DNA from: Stappia albiluteola
Lineage (GTDB): Bacteria > Pseudomonadota > Alphaproteobacteria > Rhizobiales > Stappiaceae
DNA: 64,000 bases
Reading direction: 5' to 3'
Assembly: GCF_014050225.1 (NCBI RefSeq)
Contig: NZ_JACFXV010000043.1
Location: forward strand, 496,001 to 560,000
Shown in pieces: positions 10,626 to 20,230 of this stretch. The position numbers and the translations under genes were made by a program. Each line of letters starts with the position of its first letter. The first letter of the stretch is position 1. Below the pieces are notes generated by a model. The model was given only the letters and a program-made list of their open reading frames with translations. It was not told where the DNA came from and did no database searches.

Positions 10626-11948
10626 TCAGCTTTCGCCACGGGTGGGCGCCCGGCCGATACCCACATGCGTGAGCCCTGCTTCCGCGATTTCTTCCGCCGG
10701 CCAGATATTGCGCATGTCCACCACGGTGCGACCCCGCATCCTCTCCGCCAGGGCTCGCGGCGACAGGCCGCGATAGACGTTCCATTCGGTGAGAACGGCC
10801 AGCACATCCGCCCCATTGGCAACGTCATAGGGCGCGTCGCACCATTCGACGCCGGGCAGCAGGGGCGCGGCCTGCTCCTGCGCCTCCGGATCATGGGCGC
10901 GGACCCGAACGCCGGCCGCCTGCAACGCGGGAACGATAACCAGCGAAGGTGCGTCGCGCACGTCATCCGTATTCGGCTTGAAAGCGATGCCGAGGATACC
11001 GACCGTCTTGCCGGCGGGATCTGCGCCAAGCGCGTTCAGCACGCGCTCCGCCATGGCGCGCTTGCGCGCGTCGTTGACCTCGATCGTCGTCTCCACCAGC
11101 CGCAGCGCGGTGTCATATTTGCGGGCAGTCGCCGCCAGAGCCGTCGTGTCCTTCGGAAAACAGGAGCCGCCGTAGCCCGGCCCCGCATGCAGGAACTTCG
11201 ATCCGATACGCTTGTCGAGGCCGATCGCGCTCGCGACCTTCTGCACGTCGCCGCCAACCTTCTCGCACAGATCGGCGACTTCGTTGATGAAGGTGATCTT
11301 CATCGCCAGGAATGCGTTGGAGGCGTATTTGATGAGTTCCGCGTTTTCCAGCGTGGTGACGACGATTGGCGTCTCGCGCAGGAACAGCGGCCGATAAAGC
11401 CGGCGAAGCGCCTCTTCCCCGCGCGTATCGACGACGCCGACCACCACGCGGTCCGGCCGCATGAAATCCTCGATAGCCGAACCCTCGCGCAGGAATTCCG
11501 GATTGGACGCGATCGAGAAGTCGAGGCCCGGCCGTTCGGCGGCGATGATTTCCGCGACTTTGCGGCAGGTTCCGACGACGACCGTCGACTTTATGACCAC
11601 GACGGTCCCCGGCTTCATCGCATGGGCGAGACGCCTGGCGGCCTCGTAGACATAAGTCAGGTCCGCCTCTCCGTCTCCGCGTCGGGACGGCGTACCCACC
11701 GCGATGAAAACCACATCCGCCTGTCCGACCGCGCTATCGAAATCTGTGGTGAACGTCAGGCGCTTGTCGGCGTAGTTCCTTTCGATCAGGTCGTCGAGGC
11801 CCGGCTCGAAGATCGGCACTTCCATGCGGTTCAGACGTTCGATCTTCTCCGCGTCGATATCGACGCAGGTGACATCGAAACCGAACTCGGAGAAGCAAAC
11901 CCCGGACACCAGGCCGACATAGCCCGTCCCGATCATCGTGATACGCAT
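10626..11948 (-). CDS. ugd: UDP-glucose 6-dehydrogenase
   Basis: This 440-residue enzyme oxidises UDP-glucose to UDP-glucuronate with NAD. The Rossmann motif MIGTGYVGLVSG starts at residue 5, and DVVFIAVGTP, KSTVVVGT and SNPEFLREGSAI follow. The catalytic Cys263 lies in GYGGSCFPKD. The C-terminal UDP-binding domain has GIAFKPNTDDVRDAPS. With galU (UDP-glucose) and the UDP-glucuronate 4-epimerase encoded about 1-2 kb away, it completes a route from glucose-1-phosphate to UDP-galacturonate for LPS or exopolysaccharide. It resembles rhizobial RkpK. Confidence 0.95.
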   Translation of the reverse strand: MRITMIGTGYVGLVSGVCFSEFGFDVTCVDIDAEKIERLNRMEVPIFEPGLDDLIERNYADKRLTFTTDFDSAVGQADVVFIAVGTPSRRGDGEADLTYVYEAARRLAHAMKPGTVVVIKSTVVVGTCRKVAEIIAAERPGLDFSIASNPEFLREGSAIEDFMRPDRVVVGVVDTRGEEALRRLYRPLFLRETPIVVTTLENAELIKYASNAFLAMKITFINEVADLCEKVGGDVQKVASAIGLDKRIGSKFLHAGPGYGGSCFPKDTTALAATARKYDTALRLVETTIEVNDARKRAMAERVLNALGADPAGKTVGILGIAFKPNTDDVRDAPSLVIVPALQAAGVRVRAHDPEAQEQAAPLLPGVEWCDAPYDVANGADVLAVLTEWNVYRGLSPRALAERMRGRTVVDMRNIWPAEEIAEAGLTHVGIGRAPTRGES

Positions 11949-12004
11949 CTGTCACCTTTCGCGAAGGGGCGCCTTTGCGGCTTCGGCATAGTGCCGAAAA
12001 TATT

Positions 12005-12859
12005 TCAGTTTGATGTCGGCAGACGTTTCACCACGCGATCAATCGCCTGCAAATCCATCAGCAAGGCTTTCAGATCCTTGAGCGGGATCATGTTTGGGCC
12101 GTCGCAAGGGGCATTGTCCGGGTCATCATGCGTTTCCATGAACACACCTGCCACGCCAACCGCAATGGCAGCACGCGCCAGGACCGACACGAATTCCCGC
12201 TCGCCGCCTGTCGAAGTGCCCTGCCCTCCCGGTTGCTGCACCGAATGGGTTGCGTCGAAAATGACCGGTGCGCCGGTGCGCGCCATGATCGGCAACGACC
12301 GCATGTCGGAGACCAGCGTATTGTAGCCGAAAGACGCGCCGCGCTCCGTCAGCATCACATTCGGATTGCCCGATGCAACCAGCTTGTCGACGATATTGCG
12401 CATGTCCCACGGCGCCAAAAACTGCCCTTTTTTGACATTCACCACCCGGCCCGTCGCGGCCGCGGCCACCAGAAGATCGGTCTGGCGGCACAAGAAGGCC
12501 GGGATCTGTAGGACATCTACAACTTCGGCGATTGTCATGCATTGTGTGGCGTCGTGGACATCCGTGAGCACAGGAAGGCCAAAACGCTCGCGGATCTCTG
12601 CAAAGACCGGCATGGCGGCGGAAAGGCCAAGTCCGCGTTTGGCGGAGAGGCTCGTGCGGTTGGCCTTGTCGAAGGAAGTCTTGAAGACGAGCCCGATGCC
12701 CAGGGAGTCGGCGATCTCCTTTACCGCCGCTGCCATTTCCAACGCATGATCGCGGCTTTCCATCATGCAGGGGCCGGCGATCAACGCGAAAGGAGCATCG
12801 TTCGAAAAGCTGACGGAACCCGCGGATACCCGGGTATTGCAGGATGCAGATGCAGTCAT
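12005..12859 (-). CDS. kdsA: 3-deoxy-8-phosphooctulonate (KDO-8P) synthase
   Basis: The 284-residue enzyme condenses PEP with arabinose-5-phosphate to KDO-8-phosphate for lipid A/LPS core. The family marks are [98 protein letters not shown] and [17 protein letters not shown]. The start at 12859 has AGGAG six bases upstream; an in-frame ATG at 12874 is less well placed. It is divergent from galU across a 219-base promoter gap. Confidence 0.96.
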   Translation of the reverse strand: MTASASCNTRVSAGSVSFSNDAPFALIAGPCMMESRDHALEMAAAVKEIADSLGIGLVFKTSFDKANRTSLSAKRGLGLSAAMPVFAEIRERFGLPVLTDVHDATQCMTIAEVVDVLQIPAFLCRQTDLLVAAAATGRVVNVKKGQFLAPWDMRNIVDKLVASGNPNVMLTERGASFGYNTLVSDMRSLPIMARTGAPVIFDATHSVQQPGGQGTSTGGEREFVSVLARAAIAVGVAGVFMETHDDPDNAPCDGPNMIPLKDLKALLMDLQAIDRVVKRLPTSN

Positions 12860-13078
12860 GGCGTTGCTCCTCATAGCATTGCGCGGTGAATAGCGCGCAG
12901 GCAGGCCGACCGCAACCACGGACGATCCGGCGGGCACAAAATTCCTAAATCCGTCATCGATTTGCTCCCCTATCGCCGACATTTGCCCAAATTGCATTGT
13001 TTGGCTGGCATGCTAAATACAAAGCCAAATGCCTTTCGGCTTCGCCATGCAACCCAGAGTTCAAACCGGAGTTTCCCC

Positions 13079-13957
13079 ATGTCCTTCAAGCGTATCCGCA
13101 AAGCGGTCCTGCCGGTTGCGGGGCTTGGTACGCGCTTTCTTCCGGCAACTAAGGCCGTGCCGAAGGAGATGCTGACGATCGTCGATCGCCCCATCATCCA
13201 GTATGTGGTGGACGAGGCGCGCGAGGCTGGTATCGAGCATGTTGTCTTCGTCACCGGCCGCAACAAGCACGTTATCGAAGATCATTTCGACATAGCCTAC
13301 GAGCTTGAAGAGACGCTCAAGGAGCGCAACAAGAAGGCCGCACTGAAGATCCTGGACGATATCCGCCCTGCACCCGGAACGACCAGCTTCACGCGCCAGC
13401 AGGCTCCCCTGGGGCTCGGACATGCGATCTGGTGCGCCCGCGACCTGATCGGCAACGAACCGTTCGCGATTCTCCTGCCCGACGTTTTGATCAAGGCCGA
13501 AAAGGGTTGCCTGCGCCAGATGGTGGAGACCTACGATCACAGCGGCGGCAATATCATCGCGGTCGAGGAAGTGCCGGACGACCAGACCCAGAATTACGGC
13601 ATCATCCGCATAGATGGCGAACCGGCCCGCACCATGCCGATCAAGGGTATGGTGGAAAAGCCCACGCCGGGCACCGCGCCGTCCAATCTCATGATCACCG
13701 GCCGCTATATCCTGCAGCCGGAAATCTTCGACCTGCTGGCCATGCAGGGCAAGGGTGCCGGAGGCGAAATCCAGCTTACCGACGCGATGATCGCGCTGAT
13801 GGAAAGGCAGAGCTTCACAGGCTTGCGTTTCGACGGTACGAGCTACGATTGCGGGTCGAAAGCAGGGTTTCTGTCGGCAAATATCGCCTACGCCCTGAGC
13901 GACCCGGATCTTGCAAGGGACCTCCGTCCGCTTCTTTCCAACCTGCTTGAGGCTTGA
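13079..13957 (+). CDS. galU: UTP-glucose-1-phosphate uridylyltransferase
   Basis: This 292-residue nucleotidyltransferase makes UDP-glucose from UTP and glucose-1-phosphate. The N-terminal signature is VLPVAGLGTRFLPATKAVPKEML. Also present are IIQYVVDEAREAGI, TRQQAPLGLGHAIWCAR, LLPDVLI, NYGIIRID, MVEKPTPGTAPSNL and the C-terminal GEIQLTDAM. It is full length, and the chosen start MSFKRIRK is the usual one. The epimerase gene follows 21 bases later, so the two are probably co-transcribed. Rhizobial homologues are also called ExoN. Confidence 0.95.
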   Translation: MSFKRIRKAVLPVAGLGTRFLPATKAVPKEMLTIVDRPIIQYVVDEAREAGIEHVVFVTGRNKHVIEDHFDIAYELEETLKERNKKAALKILDDIRPAPGTTSFTRQQAPLGLGHAIWCARDLIGNEPFAILLPDVLIKAEKGCLRQMVETYDHSGGNIIAVEEVPDDQTQNYGIIRIDGEPARTMPIKGMVEKPTPGTAPSNLMITGRYILQPEIFDLLAMQGKGAGGEIQLTDAMIALMERQSFTGLRFDGTSYDCGSKAGFLSANIAYALSDPDLARDLRPLLSNLLEA

Positions 13958-13978
13958 GGCTTGGAACGGCAGACCGCC

Positions 13979-14989
13979 ATGCGCACCATACTCGTAACGG
14001 GATCTGCCGGTTTCATCGGTTTTCACCTCAGCCGCCGTCTGCTGGCCGACGGCTGGAAGGTAATCGGCCTCGACAATATCTCTCCCTATTACGACCCGGA
14101 ACTGAAGGAAGGCCGGCTCACGATCCTGAAGGCGAGCAATCATTTCCATGAAGCGCGGATCGACCTGACGGATCGCGAAGCTGTATTTCAGCTTTTCGCC
14201 GACCAGAGGCCGGAGCGCATCATCCATCTCGCCGCCCAGCCGGGTGTCCGCTACAGCCTGGAAGCGCCCCAAGCCTATATCGACGCCAATGTGACGGGCT
14301 TCCTGACCGTTCTCGAAGCCGCGCGAAACTTCCCCGTCGACCATCTCGTCTTTGCCTCAACCTCCTCGGTCTTCGGCCTGGACAGTGCCATGCCGCTGTC
14401 GCCGCATCGGGGAGGCAACCATCCGGTCTCCCTCTACGCGGCGACGAAGAAAGCAAACGAGGCGATGGCGCATACCTACGCACATCTCTTCCGCATTCCG
14501 CTCACAGGCTTGCGCTTTTTCACCGTCTACGGCCCGTGGACGCGGCCGGACATGGCGCTTTTCAAGTTCACCAAGGCGATCATCGAAGAAAAGCCGATCG
14601 ACATCTACAATCACGGCGACATGATCCGCGACTTCACCTATGTCGATGATATCGTGGAAGGAATTGTGCGTATTGCCGACAGGCCCGCGGCACCGGACGA
14701 GGCTTTCGATCCCGCCTCCCCCGATCCGGCGTCAAGCAGCGCGCCATACCGCATCTACAATATCGGCAACAGCGAGCCGGTGAAGCTGCTCGACTATGTC
14801 GACGCCATCGAGGAGGCCGTCGGCAAGAAGGCCGAACGGCGCTATCTGCCAATGCAGCCGGGCGACATGCTCGCGACCTTCGCCGATGTTGGCGATCTCA
14901 TCGAAGCAACCGGTTTCAAGCCGAAGACCTCGGTTCGCGAGGGCGTGAGGGCGTTTGTCGACTGGTATCGGGACTACTACAAAGCCTGA
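13979..14989 (+). CDS. lpsL: NAD-dependent epimerase, likely UDP-glucuronate 4-epimerase
   Basis: This 336-residue extended short-chain dehydrogenase has the NAD-binding motif TGSAGFIGFH (residues 7-16), HLAAQPGVRYS, FASTSSVFG and the catalytic pair Tyr153/Lys157 in YAATKKAN. The stretch LRFFTVYGPWTRPDMALFKF and the NHGDMIRDFTYVDDIV segment are typical of UDP-glucuronate 4-epimerases such as rhizobial LpsL, which make UDP-galacturonate for LPS core. The neighbouring galU and ugd support that substrate. A UDP-glucose epimerase role is less likely. The ATG at 13979 was preferred over a TTG 18 bases upstream. Confidence 0.87.
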   Translation: MRTILVTGSAGFIGFHLSRRLLADGWKVIGLDNISPYYDPELKEGRLTILKASNHFHEARIDLTDREAVFQLFADQRPERIIHLAAQPGVRYSLEAPQAYIDANVTGFLTVLEAARNFPVDHLVFASTSSVFGLDSAMPLSPHRGGNHPVSLYAATKKANEAMAHTYAHLFRIPLTGLRFFTVYGPWTRPDMALFKFTKAIIEEKPIDIYNHGDMIRDFTYVDDIVEGIVRIADRPAAPDEAFDPASPDPASSSAPYRIYNIGNSEPVKLLDYVDAIEEAVGKKAERRYLPMQPGDMLATFADVGDLIEATGFKPKTSVREGVRAFVDWYRDYYKA

Positions 14990-15102
14990 CGCGCATGACT
15001 TCGACCCCGCCAGGCCATCACATGCCGCACCCATCGAATTGATGCATCTGTTTGGCGCGAGTCATCGTATCCTTTAAACTGGAAAGACGATGGAGTGGGC
15101 CG

Positions 15103-15546
15103 ATGAAACGCTGCTTGCGGCATGTATTTGTCTCGCTCGCCGTTGCGACGGCGATGCTCTTTGTCGCTCTTTCATCGGCCAGGACCTCCCTGGCAGATGA
15201 TGTCGATGCCGCCTTGCGCCAGATCATCACCGATCAAATGGAGGCTTTTCAGAGCGACAACGCCGCCGCGGCCTTCGCTTTTGCCGCACCTGCGATCAAG
15301 GAACGCTTTCAGAAGCCCGACATATTCATGAAGATGGTCCGCCAGGGCTATCGGCCGGTCTATCGACCCAAGTCGGTCAGCTTCGGCCAGTTCAAGCAGA
15401 CTTCCCACGGGCCGACGCAGGAGGTTTTCGTTATCGGACCGGACGGTAAATCCTGGCTTGCCCTCTATACATTCGAGGAACAGCCGGATGGCAGCTGGCG
15501 AATATCCGGCTGTTATCTGACTGAGGATGAGGCCCAGGCGATCTGA
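15103..15546 (+). CDS. DUF4864 domain exported protein
   Basis: This 147-residue protein has an N-terminal signal peptide (MKRCLRH, hydrophobic VSLAVATAMLFVAL, probable cleavage after ARTSLA-DD). The rest matches DUF4864: LRQIITDQMEAFQSDNAAAAFAFAAPAIKERF, FMKMVRQGYRPVYRP, and a C-terminal WRISGCYL strand pair. The fold is expected to be NTF2/SnoaL-like, and the function is unknown. ATG 15103 has GGAGTGGG upstream; an earlier in-frame ATG at 15052 would bury the signal peptide. It is convergent with tgt. Confidence 0.8.
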   Translation: MKRCLRHVFVSLAVATAMLFVALSSARTSLADDVDAALRQIITDQMEAFQSDNAAAAFAFAAPAIKERFQKPDIFMKMVRQGYRPVYRPKSVSFGQFKQTSHGPTQEVFVIGPDGKSWLALYTFEEQPDGSWRISGCYLTEDEAQAI

Positions 15547-15552
15547 TAGCGC

Positions 15553-16710
15553 TCAGCCGATCGGCGCAATGTCGCTGCGGGCCCAGTCTTCCCGGGTCCT
15601 TGCGCGGAACTCCTCGAAGGTACCGGCTTCGATCGCGTCGCGAATGCCCTGCATGAGGCTCTGATAATAGGCCAGGTTGTTCCAGGTCAGCAGCATCGCC
15701 GCCAAGCCTTCCCCCGCTTTCACGAGATGATGCAGGTAGGCGCGTGAATAGCGGTTCGCCGCTTCGCAGGCCGAAGCCTCGTCAAGGGGCCGGGGATCGT
15801 CGGCATGGCGGGCATTCTTCAGGTTCACCTTGCCGAAGCGGGTATAGGCAAGGCCATGGCGTCCGGCCCGCGTCGGCATAACGCAGTCGAACTGGTCGAT
15901 GCCCCGTGCGACGCTTTCCAGAATGTCTTCCGGCGTACCCACGCCCATCAGATAGCGCGGCTTGTCGACCGGCATCGCGGGCGTCGTGATTTCGAGCATG
16001 CGCAGCATCACGTCCTGCGGTTCGCCAACCGCAAGGCCGCCTACCGAATAGCCCTCGAACGGCATTTCGCCCAGGGCTGTGGCGGACTGGATGCGCAGGT
16101 CCGGTTCCGCGCCGCCCTGCACGATGCCGTAGAGCGCCTGGCCGCGACCCGGTCCACCCATTTCCTCGAACTTCCGCCGCGAGCGTTCGGCCCACCGCAG
16201 GCTGAGCCGCATGGCCCGCTCCGTATCTTCCGGGCTCGCCGGCAGCGCAATGCATTCGTCGAGCTGCATCTGGATGTCGGAACCGAGCAGCTGCTGGATC
16301 TCGACGGAGCGCTCGGGCGTCATTTCGTAGCGCCGGCCATCGACATGGCTCTGGAACGTGACCCCGTTCTCGTCCAGCTTGCGTAGCTGAGCGAGGGACA
16401 TCACCTGAAAGCCGCCTGAATCGGTCAGGATCGTGTGCGGCCAGTTCATGAACTTGTGCAGGCCGCCGAGCCTGGCAATCCGTTCCGCGGAGGGCCGCAA
16501 CATCAGGTGATAGGTGTTGCCAAGCACCACGTCCGACCCGAGCGCGCGCACCTGATCGGGATACATGGCCTTTACCGTTGCCTGCGTGCCGACCGGCATG
16601 AAGGCGGGCGTGCGGACGATGCCATGCGGCGTGCGGATTTCGCCCCGGCGCGCCATGCCGTCGGTCTTGAGCAGACGAAAAGAAAACGGCTTTTGCTTTT
16701 GGTCAGTCAT
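15553..16710 (-). CDS. tgt: Queuine tRNA-ribosyltransferase with an atypical zinc site
   Basis: This 385-residue enzyme exchanges guanine-34 for preQ1 in tRNAs with GUN anticodons. The active-site Asp residues are visible (Asp97 in TDSGGFQ and Asp275 in FDCVMPTR), as are [17 protein letters not shown] and [11 protein letters not shown]. The structural zinc site is unusual. Compared with the E. coli ligands (CxCxxC plus a His 26 residues on), the positions here are Ser313, Cys315, Ala318 and Asn344, so only one ligand remains. The rest, including YSRAYLHHL, is intact. It overlaps queA by 8 bases in the same operon. Confidence 0.93.
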   Translation of the reverse strand: MTDQKQKPFSFRLLKTDGMARRGEIRTPHGIVRTPAFMPVGTQATVKAMYPDQVRALGSDVVLGNTYHLMLRPSAERIARLGGLHKFMNWPHTILTDSGGFQVMSLAQLRKLDENGVTFQSHVDGRRYEMTPERSVEIQQLLGSDIQMQLDECIALPASPEDTERAMRLSLRWAERSRRKFEEMGGPGRGQALYGIVQGGAEPDLRIQSATALGEMPFEGYSVGGLAVGEPQDVMLRMLEITTPAMPVDKPRYLMGVGTPEDILESVARGIDQFDCVMPTRAGRHGLAYTRFGKVNLKNARHADDPRPLDEASACEAANRYSRAYLHHLVKAGEGLAAMLLTWNNLAYYQSLMQGIRDAIEAGTFEEFRARTREDWARSDIAPIG

Positions 16711-17791
16711 GTGCGGTCTTTGGAAACAGGAGCGACGCGTCGCCGTAGGAATAGAAGCGGTAGCCTTGGGCGATCGCGTGCGCATAGGCCGAACGCATGG
16801 TCTCCAGCCCACAGAGAGCGGAGACCAGCATGAATAGCGTGGACCGCGGCAGGTGGAAGTTCGTCATCAGCGCGTCGATGGCGCGGAACCGATAGCCGGG
16901 GGTGATGAATATGCGCGTCTCGCCGGAAAATGCGGCCAGGCCGCTCTCACCCTGAGCGGCACTTTCGAGGATGCGTAACGACGTCGTGCCGACGGCAACA
17001 ACCCGATTGCCGCGCGCGCGCACATCCCGCAAGCGGGCTGCCGTTTCCGCACTGACCTCGCCCCATTCGGCATGCATGACGTGGTCGGCCGTATCGTCCG
17101 CCTTTACGGGCAAAAAGGTGCCCGCGCCCACATGCAGGGTAACGAGATGCTGTTCGATGCCGCGCTCCGAAAGGGAGCGCAGCAATTCCGGCGTGAAGTG
17201 TAGCCCGGCGGTCGGTGCCGCCACCGCCCCTTCCCGCTCCGCGAAGATGGTCTGGTAGTCCGCACGGTCCAGTTCGTCGTCACCCCGCCTGGCCGCGATA
17301 TAGGGCGGTAGCGGGATGTGGCCGACGGCGGCAATCGCCTGATCGAGATCGGGGCCCGTGAAATCGAAGATGAAGAGAACTTCGCCGGTCTCGTTCTTTT
17401 CGGCAACCGTCGCCTCTAGGGCACCGAGCAGGCATGTATTACCGCCGTCGCCGAAGCGGACCCGATCGCCCACCGCGAGCTTCTTGGCCGGTTTGACGAA
17501 GGCGCGCCAGCGGTCCGGCCCCTGCCGGAGATGCAGCGTTGCGCCGATCTTCGCGATCGCGTCGCCACGCTGGCGAATACCTTCAAGCTGAGCCGGTATG
17601 ACACGGGTATCGTTGAAGACGAGAGCGTCACCCGGCTGCAGAAGACCGGGCAGGTCGCGGACGCCACGATCCTCGAGCATGGGCGCGTCGTCCAGACGCA
17701 CGACCAGCATGCGTGCGGCATCGCGCGGACGCGCCGGTCGCAGCGCGATCCGTTCGGGCGGCAGCTCGAAATCGAAATCATCCACTTTCAC
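16703..17791 (-). CDS. queA: S-adenosylmethionine:tRNA ribosyltransferase-isomerase
   Basis: This 362-residue enzyme transfers the ribosyl group of SAM to preQ1-tRNA to form epoxyqueuosine. Clear family stretches are [115 protein letters not shown] and [15 protein letters not shown]. It lies upstream of tgt in one operon, so two queuosine steps are encoded together. Full length. Confidence 0.96.
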   Translation of the reverse strand: MKVDDFDFELPPERIALRPARPRDAARMLVVRLDDAPMLEDRGVRDLPGLLQPGDALVFNDTRVIPAQLEGIRQRGDAIAKIGATLHLRQGPDRWRAFVKPAKKLAVGDRVRFGDGGNTCLLGALEATVAEKNETGEVLFIFDFTGPDLDQAIAAVGHIPLPPYIAARRGDDELDRADYQTIFAEREGAVAAPTAGLHFTPELLRSLSERGIEQHLVTLHVGAGTFLPVKADDTADHVMHAEWGEVSAETAARLRDVRARGNRVVAVGTTSLRILESAAQGESGLAAFSGETRIFITPGYRFRAIDALMTNFHLPRSTLFMLVSALCGLETMRSAYAHAIAQGYRFYSYGDASLLFPKTAHD

Positions 17792-17827
17792 GACGGCATG
17801 TCCTTGCAGCCAACATCCTTACGCGAA

Positions 17828-17858
17828 AAAGCCACGGACAATCCCAGTCCGTGGCCTT
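17828..17858 (-). terminator. Intrinsic terminator downstream of the cyclophilin genes
   Basis: A perfect 9-bp stem (17831-17839 with 17847-17855) is followed, in the leftward direction, by a run of five T. It separates the cyclophilin transcript from queA. Confidence 0.8.
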
Positions 17859-17877
17859 TCAGGTCAATCGGCGCTCG

Positions 17878-18348
17878 TCACGCGTCGGCGGCAACCTTCA
17901 CCGAGACGATGCTGTCGGGATCGCGAACAGGCTCGCCGCGCTTGATGCCGTCGACGTTTTCCATGCCTTCGATCACCTGGCCCCAGACGGTGTACTGGCC
18001 GTCAAGCCAGGGAGCATCGGCGAAGCAGATGAAGAACTGGCTGTCGCCGGAATTGGGGTCCATGGCCCGCGCCATGGAACACGTGCCGCGCTTGTGCTTT
18101 TCCTTGGTGAATTCGGCCTTCAGCTTCTTGCCGGAACCGCCGGTTCCTGTTCCTTGCGGGCAGCCGGTCTGCGCCATGAAACCGTCGATCACCCGATGGA
18201 ACACGATGCCATCATAGAAGCCGTCGCGCACCAGTTCCTTGATCCGCGATACATGGCCGGGCGCCAGATCCGGCCGCATTTCGATAACGACGGGACCCTT
18301 GGTGGTCTCCATCACGAGGGTATTTTCCGGGTCCTTGTAGTCAGCCAC
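17878..18348 (-). CDS. Cytosolic peptidyl-prolyl cis-trans isomerase (cyclophilin)
   Basis: This 156-residue cyclophilin-type isomerase catalyses proline peptide-bond isomerisation during folding. Motifs in order are LVMETTKGPVVIEM, YDGIVFHRVIDGFMAQTGCPQGTGTGGSG, the FTKEKHKRGTCSMARAMDPNSGDSQFFICFAD stretch with the catalytic Gln/Phe, and YTVWGQVIEGMENVD. It has no signal peptide and so acts in the cytosol (PpiB type). It lies 88 bases downstream of a second, exported cyclophilin gene, and the two look like a duplicated pair. Confidence 0.93.
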   Translation of the reverse strand: MADYKDPENTLVMETTKGPVVIEMRPDLAPGHVSRIKELVRDGFYDGIVFHRVIDGFMAQTGCPQGTGTGGSGKKLKAEFTKEKHKRGTCSMARAMDPNSGDSQFFICFADAPWLDGQYTVWGQVIEGMENVDGIKRGEPVRDPDSIVSVKVAADA

Positions 18349-18436
18349 GGTTGTTCTCCTTGAATTTTGCGGCCTTCTTATCGGTAGCGGCGGCGCTTGT
18401 CATGCTGCAATCGCGTGAAACAGCAGGGCCTTCGCC

Positions 18437-18976
18437 TCACTTCGCGTCCGCGGCCACCTGCATCTTGATGATCTTGTCGGGGTTTGCAGGCGGCTCGCCG
18501 CGCGTGATGGCGTCCACATGCTCCATTCCTTCGACGACCTGCCCCCAGACGGTGTATTTGCCGTTCAGGAAGTCACCGGGGGCGAACATGATGAAAAACT
18601 GCGAATTCGCGCTGTTGGGGTCATTGGTGCGGGCCATGCCCAGAGTGCCGCGCTCATAGGGCACGTTCGAAAACTCGGCCGGGATGTCCGGCAGATCGGA
18701 TCCGCCCGTACCGGTGCCGGTCGGGTCGCCCGTCTGCGCCATGAAGCCATCGATCACACGGTGAAATACGATGCCATCGTAAAACCCCTGCCGCGTAAGC
18801 TTTTTGATCTGCTCCACATGCTTCGGCGCCACGTCCGGCAGCAGGCGGATCACGACGCGCCCGTCTTTCAGGTCGAGGTAAAGCGTGTTTTCAGGGTCGA
18901 GTTGCTGCGCGGAAGCGGTCGAGGCAAAGCCAAAGGCAATTGCAACAGCAAGGATTGCGGCAATCAGTCGGGACAA
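18437..18976 (-). CDS. Exported peptidyl-prolyl cis-trans isomerase (cyclophilin)
   Basis: This 179-residue cyclophilin has a signal peptide (MSRLIAAILAVAIAFGFASTASA, cut before QQLDPEN), so it is periplasmic (PpiA type). The fold motifs are complete: YDGIVFHRVIDGFMAQTGDPTGTGTGG, YERGTLGMARTNDPNSANSQFFIMF and YTVWGQVVEGMEHVD. It closely resembles the cytosolic cyclophilin encoded just downstream. coaD is further upstream on the same strand, 77 bases away. Confidence 0.93.
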   Translation of the reverse strand: MSRLIAAILAVAIAFGFASTASAQQLDPENTLYLDLKDGRVVIRLLPDVAPKHVEQIKKLTRQGFYDGIVFHRVIDGFMAQTGDPTGTGTGGSDLPDIPAEFSNVPYERGTLGMARTNDPNSANSQFFIMFAPGDFLNGKYTVWGQVVEGMEHVDAITRGEPPANPDKIIKMQVAADAK

Positions 18977-19053
18977 GGGGTATCCTCCTCAAAGGTGCTG
19001 AACGATGGATTTGCACCGAAAATTCTGTTGGGCACACGCGGGCAGCGGCTTGC

Positions 19054-19560
19054 TCAGGCAGTGTCTGCCAGCTTTTCCGCGATGCGGACGGCGACATTGC
19101 GCGGCACGAAAGGCGATATATCGCCACCCATTTTCGCAATCTGGCGAACAAGTGTCGCTGTAATATGGCGCACGTCCGGCGAAGCGGGCAGGAAAACCGT
19201 CTGCACGTCCGGAGCCAGGGTGCCGTTCATCCCCGCCATCTGCATTTCGTAGTCGAGATCGGTGCCGTCTCGCAGCCCCCGGATAAGAAAGGTCGCCCCG
19301 TGGTCCCGCGCGGCGTCGACCACCAGGTTCGCAAAGGAAATCACCTGAATGCGCGTCGCATCCAGGGAACCGAACGCCGCCTCGGCGACCTCCCCGATCA
19401 TGGCGACACGTTCCTCGAAGGTGAAAAGCGGCATTTTGCCGGGGTGGATTCCAATTGCCACGACGACTTTGTCCGCCAACCCGAGGGCATGGCGCAACAG
19501 ATCGAGATGGCCGTTGGTGACCGGGTCGAATGACCCCGGATAAAGGGCGATACGTGACAT
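19054..19560 (-). CDS. coaD: Pantetheine-phosphate adenylyltransferase
   Basis: This 168-residue enzyme makes dephospho-CoA from 4'-phosphopantetheine and ATP. The nucleotidyltransferase HxGH-type motif is in [16 protein letters not shown]. Also present are [20 protein letters not shown] and the C-terminal [20 protein letters not shown]. Length and motifs are canonical. It heads a leftward run coaD-cyclophilin-cyclophilin. Confidence 0.95.
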   Translation of the reverse strand: MSRIALYPGSFDPVTNGHLDLLRHALGLADKVVVAIGIHPGKMPLFTFEERVAMIGEVAEAAFGSLDATRIQVISFANLVVDAARDHGATFLIRGLRDGTDLDYEMQMAGMNGTLAPDVQTVFLPASPDVRHITATLVRQIAKMGGDISPFVPRNVAVRIAEKLADTA

Positions 19561-19698
19561 GCCTCTTCCTACTCACCCCTGATCTGGCTGACAAGTGGCC
19601 GCAAGCACTCAATGTAGCAAACAAGCAACGCTCAATGATTTTCTTTAAAATTAACCCAAAGGATGATAGGGTTTTCCACATAATAAAAGGAGGCGAAT

Positions 19699-19992
19699 AT
19701 GCTGACTGCGATTGGGCGCTGGGGGTTGATCCTGGCGGCAGGTTGCGCAGCTTTGCTACTCGCCGTGTTCGATGTCGATCGTCACGCGGATTCGAGTGCA
19801 GCAAGCAAGGGTGACCGGCTCGTGCCGCTCGTGAAAGTGGCATGCGAAGAGGTCACAATGGTCGATACGTCCAAAGGCTGCACGCATTTGGGTTCCGCAG
19901 GAAGCGCCTCACCGAAGCCCGGCGCTTACATAACCCAGGCGCGTACCGTCGACACGACAACTGTTTTGATCAGAAAGATGATTACCGAGTGA
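19699..19992 (+). CDS. Small exported or membrane-anchored hypothetical protein
   Basis: I do not recognise this 97-residue protein. It opens with a hydrophobic segment (residues 7-23, WGLILAAGCAALLLAVF) that could be a signal peptide or anchor, followed by a soluble part with two cysteines (VACEEVTM, KGCTHLG). Support for a real gene is the AAAGGAGGCGAAT ribosome binding site just before the ATG, an AT-rich upstream region, and a terminator-like hairpin after the stop. It is first of three small exported orphans in a row. Confidence 0.55.
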   Translation: MLTAIGRWGLILAAGCAALLLAVFDVDRHADSSAASKGDRLVPLVKVACEEVTMVDTSKGCTHLGSAGSASPKPGAYITQARTVDTTTVLIRKMITE

Positions 19993-20025
19993 TCCGCTTT
20001 TCCTGACCTCGGATCACTTCACAAT

Positions 20026-20065
20026 GCGGCGGCGAGTCTCCCCGGCTCGCCGCCGTATTTATTTC
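20026..20065 (+). terminator. Terminator-like hairpin after the small exported gene
   Basis: A perfect 10-bp stem (20027-20036 with 20046-20055) with a 9-nt loop is followed by tatttattt. The T tract is interrupted, so it may be a weaker terminator. Confidence 0.6.
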
Positions 20066-20076
20066 AAGCCCCGTCC

Positions 20077-20187
20077 AACGGGTTACTTTGAAGAAACCGT
20101 AAGCTTTATCAATAGATCCATCATCTTACGCAGAGAACGAATGTAAAAATAAACAATATCACGTATTGATGATCGGTAACCCGTTAC
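20077..20187. repeat. Separated inverted repeat GTAACCCGTT, operator-like
   Basis: AACGGGTTAC at 20077-20086 is the exact reverse complement of GTAACCCGTT at 20176-20185. The right copy extends into a 12-bp inverted repeat GTAAC-CC-GTTAC (20176-20187), 19-43 bases before the possible starts of the next small gene. The 89 bases between are AT-rich. This looks like paired sites for a regulator, but none is encoded nearby. Confidence 0.35.
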
Positions 20188-20230
20188 AAAAGCAATTGAA
20201 TTTCCTGTGGCCATCCCCATTTTAAGATGC

